From Pseudomonadota bacterium (lineage in GTDB: Bacteria > Pseudomonadota > Gammaproteobacteria > Eutrophobiales > Eutrophobiaceae): a DNA stretch of 64,000 nt. Of the stretch, positions 11,857 through 21,097 are shown in pieces. Location of the stretch: NCBI GenBank assembly GCA_013112535.1, contig JABFGI010000002.1, positions 62,001-126,000 on the forward strand, given 5' to 3'. The notes under the pieces are model-generated. The model worked only from the letters and a program-made list of their open reading frames with translations, was not told the origin of the DNA and searched no databases. Every line of letters starts with the position of its first letter. The first letter of the stretch is position 1. The position numbers and the translations under genes were made by a program.

Positions 11857-12532
11857 CGTTCTGTTCCTCTTCAGAAGCCACATAACGATTATCTTCTCGA
11901 ATAACTCGAGGCACTAACACACGATTAGTTATTGTTACAGGCTTGTAGACAACCCGTTTTTTATCTTCGTCATAATGCAATTCAACATTACCTTCTAGTG
12001 GAAAATCTTTTCTGAAAGGATGACCAATAAATCCATAATCCGTAAGTATGCGTCGTAAATCAGGATGTCCATCAAAAACAATTCCAAACATATCGAAGGC
12101 TTCCCGTTCAAACCAGTTTGCTGAATTCCATATATCTGCCACTGAGGCAATTCGTGGAGGCTCACCCGTAACAAAACAACGTAACCTTAACCGGATATTA
12201 TTTTTTATGGATAGCAAATGATAAACAACGGCAAAACGTTTATTTTCATCTACTGTCGTTTCATTTAACGAGCCTCTACCACGACTAAATCCAGTTGATG
12301 TTGTTTCATGTGTCGCCCAATCAACCTGACCATAGGCAGAATAATCAACACCGCATAGATCGGAAAGCTGGGAAAAACTGAATTGTTCATCGTCACGTAA
12401 TACTGTACACACTGATAATATCTTATCAGCAGGTAACACTAATGTGACTTGATCACGATCAAGTTCGCAAGCAATTAATTCATTACTGAAACGCGCTTCT
12501 AATTTTATTTTAAGACTGACGGCAGATTCCAT
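11849..12532 (-). CDS. nuoC: NADH-quinone oxidoreductase subunit C
   Basis: NuoC is the 30-kDa-type peripheral subunit of complex I that packs against NuoD and NuoB. The diagnostic C-terminal stretch [20 protein letters not shown] followed by [12 protein letters not shown] is intact. The 227-residue length is typical for an unfused NuoC. The central segment around residues 80-105 (after the aspartate-tyrosine motif) contains a Ser/Thr/Arg-rich insertion that looks lineage-specific. It lies 39 bp after nuoB, the widest gap in the first half of the operon. Confidence 0.97.
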   Translation of the reverse strand: MESAVSLKIKLEARFSNELIACELDRDQVTLVLPADKILSVCTVLRDDEQFSFSQLSDLCGVDYSAYGQVDWATHETTSTGFSRGRGSLNETTVDENKRFAVVYHLLSIKNNIRLRLRCFVTGEPPRIASVADIWNSANWFEREAFDMFGIVFDGHPDLRRILTDYGFIGHPFRKDFPLEGNVELHYDEDKKRVVYKPVTITNRVLVPRVIREDNRYVASEEEQNDG

Positions 12533-12571
12533 CGTACCTTTACATTTAAATTGTGATTTCTAAGTGAAGAT

Positions 12572-13051
12572 TTATCGAGCTATTGTATTAGTTCGTCTAA
12601 TCTTTTTTTGTAATTGTATTATTCCAAATAACAGTGCTTCTGCAGTTGGCGGACATCCTGGCACATAGACATCAACCGGAACAACGCGGTCACAGCCTCT
12701 GACTACGGCATAGGAATAATGGTAATAACCACCACCATTAGCACAGGATCCCATGGAAATAACCCAACGAGGCTCTGCCATTTGATCATAAACTTTTCGT
12801 AATGCTGGTGCCATTTTATTGACCAGCGTACCAGCCACGATCATAACATCAGATTGTCTCGGACTTGGACGAAACACAATACCAAAACGATCTAAATCAT
12901 AACGAGACGCACCTGCTTGCATCATTTCAACGGCACAACAGGCGAGACCAAATGTCATTGGCCACATTGATCCGGTTCTGGCCCAATTGATTAAATTATC
13001 AATATTCGTGGTAACAATGCCTTGCTCGTGAATTTTTTCTTCAGCTCCCAT
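12572..13051 (-). CDS. nuoB: NADH-quinone oxidoreductase subunit B
   Basis: NuoB carries cluster N2, the last iron-sulfur centre before quinone in complex I. Ligand motifs are all visible: the adjacent cysteines of [12 protein letters not shown], the cysteine of [14 protein letters not shown], and CPP in [12 protein letters not shown] choose the ATG at 13049-13051 ([11 protein letters not shown]), giving 159 residues. It is preceded by a GGAGTGGGAG ribosome binding site and lies just past the nuoA stop. A longer reading (11 more codons) would overlap nuoA and has no family support. Confidence 0.97.
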   Translation of the reverse strand: MGAEEKIHEQGIVTTNIDNLINWARTGSMWPMTFGLACCAVEMMQAGASRYDLDRFGIVFRPSPRQSDVMIVAGTLVNKMAPALRKVYDQMAEPRWVISMGSCANGGGYYHYSYAVVRGCDRVVPVDVYVPGCPPTAEALLFGIIQLQKKIRRTNTIAR

Positions 13052-13053
13052 AA

Positions 13054-13422
13054 CTACTCCCACTCCAAAGCGCCTATACGCCACGCATAAATAAAACCCA
13101 CAACAAGTTCAGTAATAAATACCATCATCGACCAAAAACCCGCCATACTAATACCGTCAAGAGCAACCGCCCAGGGAAACAAAAATGCGATTTCCAGATC
13201 AAATAGAATAAACAAGATAGCTAGCAGATAATAACGAACATCGAACTTCATCCGCGCATCTTCAAATGCTTCAAAACCACATTCGAAAGGAGATTGTTTT
13301 TCACTGTCAGGTCTTGCATGGCCAAGAATTTTACCCAAACCCAAACCTAAGCCCAGTAATACCACGCCCATCACCAGACCCATGGTTATAAAAATCAAAA
13401 TTGGAAAGTAATTATTTAGCAT
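13054..13422 (-). CDS. nuoA: NADH-quinone oxidoreductase subunit A
   Basis: NuoA is a three-helix membrane subunit of complex I located at the arm junction near NuoH. The conserved loop [23 protein letters not shown], with the cysteine and acidic residues that contact the quinone region, is present between helices 1 and 2, followed by [17 protein letters not shown]. The 122-residue length is typical. It is the first gene of the operon. No strong Shine-Dalgarno sequence is visible before the start; an AT-rich leader with a TATAAT hexamer lies upstream. Confidence 0.97.
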   Translation of the reverse strand: MLNNYFPILIFITMGLVMGVVLLGLGLGLGKILGHARPDSEKQSPFECGFEAFEDARMKFDVRYYLLAILFILFDLEIAFLFPWAVALDGISMAGFWSMMVFITELVVGFIYAWRIGALEWE

Positions 13423-13728
13423 TTAGACGTATTAATATTTTTCTTCATTTAAACATATTATACAAACAAGATTCGTACCAAGCACTGAAAACCTTAAAAA
13501 ATTAAGTAATTAATTATAACAGTTCGATAATTTATCAATATTGCTTTTTGTATCTCGATAACAATTTCTGCAAATTGCTAATAAATCTACTAGACTCATA
13601 CATTAAAATAGGGATAGCTATAATAACATAAGAGAACTGAATCTCGCTTCACTCCTTACTGCCTCACACACGGTCGTTATATCGCGTTGATATGACAATG
13701 ATTTTCTTATTGTAATACAAAATAGATA
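13423..13728. promoter_or_regulatory. Divergent intergenic region between nuoA and the GGDEF/EAL gene
   Basis: This 306-bp AT-rich stretch has no convincing gene. It must carry the promoters for the nuo operon (leftward) and for the cyclic-di-GMP gene (rightward). On the minus strand a perfect TATAAT lies at 13457-13462, about 35 bp before nuoA, without a good -35 match. On the plus strand a TTGATA hexamer around 13687 followed by an AT-rich block could serve the rightward gene. An inverted repeat CAATTT/AAATTG with a 4-nt centre lies at 13562-13577. All promoter assignments here are tentative. In many Gammaproteobacteria secG and tRNA-Leu precede nuoA; neither is present. Confidence 0.4.
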
Positions 13729-16269
13729 ATGATTACTTTATCCAGGTTAAAAAAACTGTTTTCAATACAAAGTGAGTCAGAAAAAGCACTGATAGTTAGT
13801 GAAAAACGCTATCACGATTTTATAACATCGTCTCAAGACTGGATATGGGAATGTGATGCAAAAGGCTACACTTCTTATTCAAACCAGGCTGTTACAAATA
13901 TACTTGGCTACACTCCTGAAGAACTCAGCAAAATATCCGTACTTGACCTAATACATAAGGATGACCTAATCGATGTAGATGAAATGTTTTCTGAATGCGT
14001 TTCTACAAAAAAAGGTTGGTATAACAAACTATTCCGGTGGAAAACCAAACATGGGCAATGGCGTTACCTTGAAAGCTCCAGCGTTGTCATGTTTGATGAT
14101 AATGGTAATTTATCAGGTTTCCGAGGCATTGATCGAGATGTCACAAAAAGAATAGAGGTTGAAAAAGCATATCGTGAAGGTCTCAAAACCCTGAACAACG
14201 CTTTTGATGCAACACCCGATGGCGTTTCTATAACTCGTCTGTCAGATGGCAGGTTTATTTATGCTAATCCTGCTCTGGCAGAAATGAGTAAATGTCCACT
14301 CGAAGAAATTATAGGAAAAACAATTTATGAATTAAATTTTTATCATGACCCTCGTGCCAGAAAAGAGCTGATAAAAAAACTGCTTTCAGGAAAAATGGTC
14401 TCTGATTTTCAGACCGATTTTAGAAGTAAAGAAGGCGAAATTATACCCGGCTCTGTCTCTTGCTCATTGGTAGAGCTGGATGATGAAAAATGCATTATTT
14501 CAATATTGAGAAATATTTCCGATCGTAGAGCTGCTGAATCTGAACTCAGGAAACTTTCAACGGCAATAGAACAAAGTCATGACGCCATTTATATTACTAA
14601 TACTAAAGGAGTCATCGAATATGTTAATTCAAGACTGACCGATTTAACTGGTTATGATAAGGAAGAGCTTATTGGATCCAAGCCGAGCAAATGGAAATCG
14701 GGTGTAACTAACAGTAAAGTTTATGACGTTCTCTACAAAACGATTATTTCAGGAAAAGTGTGGAATGGCGAACTGCTCAATCGCAAGAAAAATGGTGAAT
14801 GCTACTGGGCTTCTGAAAATATCACTCCCATAATTGATCCAGAAGGAAAAGTTTCTCATTATCTCGGTTCACAGGAAGATATCACCGAAATACGTAACCT
14901 GAATCAACAACTCGACTGGCAAGCCAGTTACGATGGCTTGACGGGACTGGTCAATCGCAAAGAGTTTGAGCGAAGGCTTGAACGAATTGTCACAAACTTC
15001 AAAAATAACGCTAACGATAAACACGCTTTATTCTTTATGGATCTGGATCAATTTAAAGTGATTAATGATACCTGCGGTCATACAGCTGGTGATGAATTAC
15101 TCAGACAAATGAGTAATATCTTACAACGCAAAGTACGTAAGCAGGATACTTTAGCCCGTATTGGTGGTGATGAATTTGCGATATTAATGGAGCACTGTTC
15201 AGTCAAACATGCTCAACGTGTCGCAAATAATTTGTTAAATGCTGTGCAGGAATATCAATTTCAATGGAATCAAAAAGTACTTCGAGTCGGTGTAAGTATT
15301 GGTTTGGTTCCAATTACGGATAATAAGTTTAGCACAACTGATTTATTGAAAAATGCAGACATCGCTTGCTACCTGGCTAAAGATCAAGGTAGAAACAGAA
15401 TTCATATTTACCATTTTGAAGATGAAGATCTTGTTCGCAAACATGGCGAAATGAATTGGGTAGCTCAACTTTATCAGGCATTAAACGAAGATCGATTTAG
15501 TCTTTATGCTCAATCCATTATCAAAATTAATAAACGCACCTCTAAGCAAAGTACATGTTACGAATTATTACTAAGAATGATTGATGACCAGGGTAAAATA
15601 ATCTCTCCTGATCAATTTTTTCCTGCGGCAGAGCACTATAACCTTGCAACTAAACTTGATAAATGGGTCGTGCAACAGATTTTCGACACGCTTACAGTTC
15701 GTCCTGAATTATTACAACATGTCGAATTTATTTCTATTAACCTCTCAGGATCTTCATTAACAGATAATGAATTTCTAAATTTTATTGTTAACCATTTATC
15801 AAAAAATATAGAAATTATAGATTTGAAAAAATTATGTTTCGAAATTACTGAAACTGCAGCCATCACACATCTTACAAAAGCGTCAAACTTTATCTCTCGT
15901 CTTAAAAGCATGGGTTGTAAATTTGCATTAGATGACTTTGGTAGCGGTCTTTCTTCATTCGGTTATTTGAAAAATTTACCGGTTGATTACCTGAAAATCG
16001 ACGGTATGTTTGTCAAAGATATTGTCGATGACCAAATAGATCACGCCATGGTTAAATCAATTAATGAAATCGGTCATGTAATGAAAATGAAAACTATTGC
16101 CGAATATGTTGAGAACGATGAAATTAAAGGTATGTTAAGAGAAATTGGTGTTGATTACGCTCAAGGTTATGGCATCAGTATGCCTGTACCTCTAGATAAG
16201 CTATTAAATGAACATGAAACAAAGATGAATAATGTTATAAAACTGAATCCAGACGGAAAAACGGCATAA
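13729..16269 (+). CDS. PAS-PAS-PAS-GGDEF-EAL cyclic-di-GMP signalling protein
   Basis: This 846-residue protein is a predicted bifunctional cyclic-di-GMP enzyme. Three PAS sensor domains (about residues 25-145, 150-270 and 275-390) are followed by a diguanylate cyclase domain (about 395-560) with an intact GGDEF motif at residues 479-483, and a phosphodiesterase domain (about 575-830). In the last domain the usual EAL triad reads ELL (612-614), keeping the catalytic glutamate, and the metal-binding FALDDFGSG (aspartates 735-736) and YLKIDGMFV motifs are present. No membrane segment is seen, so it is probably cytoplasmic. The signal sensed is unknown. It is divergent from nuoA, and no strong ribosome binding site precedes the start. 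Confidence 0.93.
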   Translation: MITLSRLKKLFSIQSESEKALIVSEKRYHDFITSSQDWIWECDAKGYTSYSNQAVTNILGYTPEELSKISVLDLIHKDDLIDVDEMFSECVSTKKGWYNKLFRWKTKHGQWRYLESSSVVMFDDNGNLSGFRGIDRDVTKRIEVEKAYREGLKTLNNAFDATPDGVSITRLSDGRFIYANPALAEMSKCPLEEIIGKTIYELNFYHDPRARKELIKKLLSGKMVSDFQTDFRSKEGEIIPGSVSCSLVELDDEKCIISILRNISDRRAAESELRKLSTAIEQSHDAIYITNTKGVIEYVNSRLTDLTGYDKEELIGSKPSKWKSGVTNSKVYDVLYKTIISGKVWNGELLNRKKNGECYWASENITPIIDPEGKVSHYLGSQEDITEIRNLNQQLDWQASYDGLTGLVNRKEFERRLERIVTNFKNNANDKHALFFMDLDQFKVINDTCGHTAGDELLRQMSNILQRKVRKQDTLARIGGDEFAILMEHCSVKHAQRVANNLLNAVQEYQFQWNQKVLRVGVSIGLVPITDNKFSTTDLLKNADIACYLAKDQGRNRIHIYHFEDEDLVRKHGEMNWVAQLYQALNEDRFSLYAQSIIKINKRTSKQSTCYELLLRMIDDQGKIISPDQFFPAAEHYNLATKLDKWVVQQIFDTLTVRPELLQHVEFISINLSGSSLTDNEFLNFIVNHLSKNIEIIDLKKLCFEITETAAITHLTKASNFISRLKSMGCKFALDDFGSGLSSFGYLKNLPVDYLKIDGMFVKDIVDDQIDHAMVKSINEIGHVMKMKTIAEYVENDEIKGMLREIGVDYAQGYGISMPVPLDKLLNEHETKMNNVIKLNPDGKTA

Positions 16270-16279
16270 TAATATTATT

Positions 16280-16341
16280 GGTGTCGACGGGCGGAGGACT
16301 CGATTCGCGACGGGATCCTACTCCCCCTGGAGACTGCGAGC
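16280..16341. other. GC-rich 62-bp island between convergent genes
   Basis: In a region that is otherwise AT-rich, this stretch is about two thirds G+C. It contains the small palindromes GTCGAC, TCGCGA and GGATCC, and AGGA/TCCT and GGAG/CTCC complementary blocks that could fold imperfectly. It lies downstream of the GGDEF/EAL gene and, in the other direction, downstream of folE2, so it might act as a bidirectional terminator or be a relic of a repeat element. I could not fold it into a tRNA. No second copy was seen in the window. Confidence 0.35.
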
Positions 16342-16406
16342 AATATCAATAGTTCGTAGATTTTTTTATCTCTTCAAGGGTTATCTTTGGTATTTCCACA
16401 GTGATT

Positions 16407-17216
16407 TTATGACATTTGATCAATCATCGCATAAGCAGAATGGTTATGTATTGATTCAAAGTTTTCTGTCTCCACAATAAACCCTTCGAACCTATCGTCA
16501 TTTTGCAGGTTAAGTGACACATCTCGAACTATATCCTCCACAAATTTGGGATTTTCATAGGCATGTTCCGTTAAATATTTTTCATCTTCACGTTTTAATA
16601 GACCAAACACTTCAGCTGATGCGCTCTTTTCAGCAATTTCGATAATATCTTCCACCCAAATTAATTGTTTTAGTTTAACTGTAATCGTAATTAGCGATCG
16701 CTGATTATGGGCGCCATAATCAGATATATTTTTAGAACAGGGACAAAGACTGGTTACAGGAACCTCTACCTTGATCAGTGTTTCTGTCTTTCCATCAACA
16801 TATTCGCCGGTTAGAAACACATTATAGTCCATAGCGGACTCAAATCCCGAGATCGGTGCTTTCTTCCAACGAAAATAGGTGAAGTTGAACTCAATTTTGC
16901 TTGAATCAGCTTCCAGTCTTCGTGCGACTTCTTTAGGTAAAGTTTGAAATTTTTCAACATTAAACGTTTGATAATGCTTATTCATTAAACTGATAAAACG
17001 TGACATATGTGTGCCACGTTGTTCTGCTGCTAATGAAACATACATATTGCATGTGGCTCTGGTTTGTTGGTTATTCTGTTTATCATTAAAAATGATTGGA
17101 TAGGAAAGATCCTTAATGCCCACTTTTTGAATGGCCAGACAGCGCCTATCCGCACTTGCCTGAACATCTTCAAGTTGATTAACTAACTCGTGCTTTATTT
17201 TCAATACAGCTGTCAT
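16407..17216 (-). CDS. folE2: GTP cyclohydrolase I, type B (FolE2)
   Basis: FolE2 converts GTP to 7,8-dihydroneopterin triphosphate, the first step towards folate and, in many bacteria, queuosine. The 269-residue length fits the family. Diagnostic motifs are GTHMSRF (residues 68-74), VTSLCPCSK with Cys158 and Cys160 in the metal/active site, YGAHNQRS (167-174) and SIHNHSAYA near the C-terminus. FolE2 enzymes use metals other than zinc and are often expressed when zinc is scarce; no clear Zur site was recognised, but an inverted repeat lies just upstream of the start. The gene stands alone, convergent with the GGDEF/EAL gene. Confidence 0.95.
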   Translation of the reverse strand: MTAVLKIKHELVNQLEDVQASADRRCLAIQKVGIKDLSYPIIFNDKQNNQQTRATCNMYVSLAAEQRGTHMSRFISLMNKHYQTFNVEKFQTLPKEVARRLEADSSKIEFNFTYFRWKKAPISGFESAMDYNVFLTGEYVDGKTETLIKVEVPVTSLCPCSKNISDYGAHNQRSLITITVKLKQLIWVEDIIEIAEKSASAEVFGLLKREDEKYLTEHAYENPKFVEDIVRDVSLNLQNDDRFEGFIVETENFESIHNHSAYAMIDQMS

Positions 17217-17231
17217 ATAGAATATCCTGGC

Positions 17232-17270
17232 ACTGACAAGTTATCGTTAATATAAACTTAACTCGTCAGT
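17232..17270. promoter_or_regulatory. Inverted repeat immediately upstream of folE2
   Basis: Two 12-nt arms, ACTGACaAGTTA and TAACTcGTCAGT, match perfectly apart from one central A/C mismatch and flank a 15-nt AT-rich spacer. The repeat ends 16 bp before the folE2 start (minus strand), so it could be an operator or form a hairpin in the 5' leader. It does not resemble the usual Zur consensus. No attenuator or riboswitch class is recognised. Confidence 0.45.
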
Positions 17271-17322
17271 ACTGTTGTCTAGAGTTTTATTACAATCACA
17301 CAATAATATATTGCTGCAATGC

Positions 17323-19668
17323 TTATAAATTTTTCAACGCGTTTACAATTTTTTCTGATGTGATCGGTGCTTCGGTAATCTGTACATCAATAGCATTATA
17401 GATAGCATTAGCAATAGCACCGATGGGTGAAACCAAACCACCTTCACCAACGCTCTTGGCTCCAAAGGGTCCATAAGGATCAGGGTTCTCTACCAGAATA
17501 TCGGTCATCTTTGGCATATCACTCGCACCAAGCATCTTGTAATCGGTAAAACTGTTGTTCAGGCATTTACCGTCTTTGTCAAAGTACATCTCTTCGGTCA
17601 AAGCGAAACCAAATCCCTGGTGAGCGCCACCATCAAGCTGCCCTTCTGCGATAGCAGGATTGATGGCCTTGCCAATATCTGTCGCATTGACTGCTTCCAG
17701 TATTTTTACTTCACCCGTTTCTGTATTCACTTCCACTTCTGCAAAACAGGCACCGAATGGTGGAGAATTATGTGCCGGGAAATAACTGGAATAACCTTGG
17801 ATCTGGCCCGGTTCTTTATCACGTCCCCCTGTTTCTGGATTAAGAAAATTATAAACACCGGCTTTTGTAATCTCTTCCGCTGCTACTGATTTATCCGGGC
17901 TACCTTTCACAAAGATATTTTTATCTTCCATGACCAAATCATCTGGATTGGCCTCCAGTATCCCTGCCGCTCGCTCGAACAATTGCCGTTTCGCATCTTC
18001 ACAAGCTGCCTTCACTGACCCGCCACCAACATAAAGGGTACGGCTGGCATGAGCACCAATATCATAACCGGCGGCATCCATATCATCGACATTCATATAG
18101 ACATCTTCAACAGGAAAACCCAGGGTCTCAGCGGCTACCTGTCTCAATGTAGTATGTGAGCCTTGTCCCATATCGGTACAAGCCAATGTCACAACAGCCG
18201 TAGCATCCTCATTCAACTTCACAGTACTAACGGTGTGCTCCAACAACATAGGCGAAGCGCCACTGGTATGTGTCATGACACCGACACCCACGCCTCTACG
18301 GATGGTGCCACTTTGTTTTGCATATTTAGCCCTTTTATCTTTCCATCCTATGGCCTCTGCACCTCGGTCCAGACATTCATCCAGTGCGCATGACGACAAT
18401 GGCACTCCGGCACACCAACCATCGTCACCCACATCCTTATGCCAGCGTTTACGCCATTCAACCGGATCGATATCCAGTTTATTACAGGCACGATCAACCA
18501 ATTGTTCCATTGCAAAGTTCGTTTGTGGATTACCATAGCCGCGAAAAGCACCGCAAATAGGCTGATTAGTGAAATAGGTTTCGCCCTTATAACGAAGCGC
18601 ACCCCATTTATACATCGCACTCAACCAACCACCAGTTGTATAAGCAACGCCTGAACCATCAAGATAATAACCACCCTTGTAACTGACGAACTTCGCATCA
18701 CAGGCAACCGGGGTGCCATCATTCTTGAATCCAATCTTCATCCAGTATCGACCTGGATGTCGGCTGGGTGAAGTCAGCCAATCTTCTTCACGTGGTGATT
18801 GCAACTTAATATGGCGTCCCGGTACTGCAAGTGCCATTGCACAGACCTCGGGTTCCAAAATCATTCCTAAACGTGCACCAAAACCACCACCAATCGTTGC
18901 GGTATGCAATTTGAATTTATGCATCGGCACTTCAAATAATTTCGACAAGGTACGCTGCACCGATTTCGGCATCTGGGTTGAAGTCCAGCAATGCAGGCGC
19001 TCTTCCTCATCATACATTGCAATGTATGTATTGGGTTCCATCTGACATTGCTTCTGCTTCGGAACATAAAATTCATCTTCAACAATAAAATCGGCCTCCT
19101 CGAAGGCGTCATCCACATCACCCCAACCCATTGTATTATTAGGAAATACGGGCTCCGGCAATTCAAAAGCCAGATTACCGGGCTTTCCTTCAACAAACTG
19201 TACTGCATCGGGTTGTCTTGATTCCTCAGAGGTAAGATAAACAGGCAACGGTTCATATTCGACAATCACCTTCTCAGCAGCTTTTTCGGCAATCTCTGCA
19301 CTGGTTGCGATGATCCCTGCAATAGCATCACCATAATGCTTAACATGCTTGGTAAATATTTTTTGATCATCAATATCACCCAACACTTGTTGCATTTCTT
19401 CTGGCACCATCAATGGAATGACAGAGTTGTTATATTCTTTTTGAGTAACATCTTCCGGGCCAAGAACTTTTATTACTCCCGGATATGCTGCCGCTTTAGA
19501 CAAATCCAGTTTTTTAACTCTGGCATGGGCATGTTCATAACATCTAACAACCTTGCCATATAACATGCCTGGCATTTGCAGGTCATCGACATAGATTGTC
19601 TTGCCCGTAACCTTTCCACGAGCATCTAACTTGCGTTCACTTTTACCAACTGTTTTGAAATTACTCAT
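17323..19668 (-). CDS. Xanthine dehydrogenase family molybdopterin-binding large subunit
   Basis: This is the catalytic Mo subunit of a three-subunit molybdenum hydroxylase, related to 4-hydroxybenzoyl-CoA reductase HcrA and other xanthine-oxidase-family large subunits. The 781-residue protein has the N-terminal a/b hammerhead domain (about 1-130) and the Mo-cofactor domain with GGGFGARLG, AFRGYGNPQ and MGQGSHT motifs. The catalytic glutamate that activates the Mo-bound water is Glu742 in SVGEGG. It is the last gene of a minus-strand operon that also encodes FAD and 2Fe-2S subunits; its start overlaps the 2Fe-2S gene by 4 bp. The substrate cannot be inferred: an aromatic acid CoA thioester, N-heterocycle or aldehyde are all possible. 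Confidence 0.93.
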   Translation of the reverse strand: MSNFKTVGKSERKLDARGKVTGKTIYVDDLQMPGMLYGKVVRCYEHAHARVKKLDLSKAAAYPGVIKVLGPEDVTQKEYNNSVIPLMVPEEMQQVLGDIDDQKIFTKHVKHYGDAIAGIIATSAEIAEKAAEKVIVEYEPLPVYLTSEESRQPDAVQFVEGKPGNLAFELPEPVFPNNTMGWGDVDDAFEEADFIVEDEFYVPKQKQCQMEPNTYIAMYDEEERLHCWTSTQMPKSVQRTLSKLFEVPMHKFKLHTATIGGGFGARLGMILEPEVCAMALAVPGRHIKLQSPREEDWLTSPSRHPGRYWMKIGFKNDGTPVACDAKFVSYKGGYYLDGSGVAYTTGGWLSAMYKWGALRYKGETYFTNQPICGAFRGYGNPQTNFAMEQLVDRACNKLDIDPVEWRKRWHKDVGDDGWCAGVPLSSCALDECLDRGAEAIGWKDKRAKYAKQSGTIRRGVGVGVMTHTSGASPMLLEHTVSTVKLNEDATAVVTLACTDMGQGSHTTLRQVAAETLGFPVEDVYMNVDDMDAAGYDIGAHASRTLYVGGGSVKAACEDAKRQLFERAAGILEANPDDLVMEDKNIFVKGSPDKSVAAEEITKAGVYNFLNPETGGRDKEPGQIQGYSSYFPAHNSPPFGACFAEVEVNTETGEVKILEAVNATDIGKAINPAIAEGQLDGGAHQGFGFALTEEMYFDKDGKCLNNSFTDYKMLGASDMPKMTDILVENPDPYGPFGAKSVGEGGLVSPIGAIANAIYNAIDVQITEAPITSEKIVNALKNL

Positions 19669-20150
19669 GATTCACTTCCTGCCATTATCTGACTGGCCTT
19701 TTGAACTGCTTTAACTATTTTTGTATAACCGGTACACCGACACATGTTGCCTTCCAGACCATGACGTATTTCTTCTTCCGTGGGATTCGGGTTTTCAGTT
19801 AACATACTGACCGTTTTCAAAACCATACCGGGAATACAGTAACCACACTGCACTGCAAATTCGTCTATAAAAGCCTCTTGCACCGGATGTAATTCACCGT
19901 CTTTTTCAAGACCGGCAGCGGTAGTGATCTCCCTGCCATCCATAGTCGCTGCCAGCGTGACACAGGAACAAATATTCTTATTGCCTTCAACCAACACGGT
20001 ACAGGCACCGCATTCTCCCGTACCACAACCGTACTTGGTTTCGGTCATTTGCAGATCTTCACGGAGTACATCAAGGAGCAAACGATTGGCAGGGACTGTC
20101 ACCTTATGTTCCTCGCCATTAATTTTTAGTGTGATGTCATGATTATTCAT
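19665..20150 (-). CDS. Molybdenum hydroxylase 2Fe-2S subunit (first operon)
   Basis: This is the small iron-sulfur subunit that carries electrons from the Mo site to FAD. The plant-type 2Fe-2S motif CGTGECGACTVL and the second, helical cluster motif CGYCIPGM with CRCTGY are intact. I place the start at the ATG at 20148-20150 (MNNHDITLKING), giving 161 residues, because it follows a GAGGAA ribosome binding site and lies just after the stop of the FAD subunit gene. A 15-codon longer reading would overlap that gene. The large subunit follows with a 4-bp overlap. Confidence 0.95.
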   Translation of the reverse strand: MNNHDITLKINGEEHKVTVPANRLLLDVLREDLQMTETKYGCGTGECGACTVLVEGNKNICSCVTLAATMDGREITTAAGLEKDGELHPVQEAFIDEFAVQCGYCIPGMVLKTVSMLTENPNPTEEEIRHGLEGNMCRCTGYTKIVKAVQKASQIMAGSES

Positions 20151-20163
20151 AATTAATTCCTCA

Positions 20164-21033
20164 TTAAGACTTGCAACAGGCCTGGGTAATGACACGCTTG
20201 ATCAAAACACCTGCAACCTGATTTCTGTATTCGGCGGTTGAACGTACATCATCGATGGGACTAATTTCATTACCTACATTGGTAACAATTTTTTCCAGTA
20301 AATCATCCGTTATCTCGGCCCCTTTTAATAAAGCCTCTGTTTTCTCAAGCCTCATTGGTATCGCTGCAACACAACCTATGCTTAAACGTGCTTGCTTACA
20401 TTTTTTACCATCCATTTCAAGATGTGCCGCAGCATTAAGTTTAGCCAGGTCTTCGTTAGTGCGTGTAAGACGTTTAAATGAAGATCGGTTACCTTTTACC
20501 GGAGCTGGAAGATTTAATTCTATTGCAATCTCATCGACTTTCCTTGCAGTGACACCGTATGCCAACCAAAACTCATCAACACTAACTTCACGTTGACCCT
20601 CTGCTCCCTGTAACACAATGTTTCCTCCCAATGCATAAACTGCACAAATACAGTCACCGGCAGGCGAAGCACGTAACAAGTTTCCTATAACAGTCGCTGT
20701 ATTTCTCAGTTGCGGCGTCGCAAATATAGATGCTGCCTGCCATAAGGCCGGATAGTATGTTTTAACATCCGCTGATGACAGTACCTGACTGATTGTTGTC
20801 TTGGCACCGATCCGCAATCCCGTCGACGGATCGTATTCCAGATAGTCCAATCCAGAAATTTTAGCCAGAGAAATTAGAAAATCAGTTCTGTAACCTGATT
20901 TCATTGCAACGCATACATCTGTTCCACCAGATATGATGCTTGCCTTGTCCTGATACTTATCCAATAAGCTCACAGCTTGTTCGACTGTCTCAGGTAATAA
21001 CAGATCAAATTCAGGCATAATACGTGTATTCAT
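20164..21033 (-). CDS. Molybdenum hydroxylase FAD-binding subunit (first operon)
   Basis: This medium subunit binds FAD in a PCMH-type fold and hands electrons to the final acceptor. The two flavin-binding loops are seen as ISGGTDVCVAMK (residues 34-45) and TVIGNLLRASPAGD (about 113-126), followed by a CO-dehydrogenase-flavoprotein C-terminal domain. The 289-residue length is normal for CoxM-like subunits. It lacks room for the extra 4Fe-4S insertion found in HcrB of classical 4-hydroxybenzoyl-CoA reductase, which argues against that exact function. It lies 13 bp upstream of the 2Fe-2S gene. Confidence 0.93.
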   Translation of the reverse strand: MNTRIMPEFDLLLPETVEQAVSLLDKYQDKASIISGGTDVCVAMKSGYRTDFLISLAKISGLDYLEYDPSTGLRIGAKTTISQVLSSADVKTYYPALWQAASIFATPQLRNTATVIGNLLRASPAGDCICAVYALGGNIVLQGAEGQREVSVDEFWLAYGVTARKVDEIAIELNLPAPVKGNRSSFKRLTRTNEDLAKLNAAAHLEMDGKKCKQARLSIGCVAAIPMRLEKTEALLKGAEITDDLLEKIVTNVGNEISPIDDVRSTAEYRNQVAGVLIKRVITQACCKS

Positions 21034-21097
21034 TTTCTACTCCTCAATTCCAACACCGCAAAATTATTTCTTCGCATCTTTATAGAGTCCTTACTAT

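Noticed and set aside
16280-16341. tRNA gene or tmRNA fragment
   Set aside because: No acceptor, T-arm or anticodon-arm pairing could be formed on either strand.
18163-19563. Several open frames antisense to the Mo large-subunit gene
   Set aside because: They are frame shadows of a long conserved gene, with no ribosome binding sites and compositions typical of antisense reading.
17323-20150. Assignment of the first Mo-hydroxylase as 4-hydroxybenzoyl-CoA reductase
   Set aside because: The FAD subunit is too short to hold the extra 4Fe-4S insertion of HcrB, and no benzoyl-CoA pathway genes are present.
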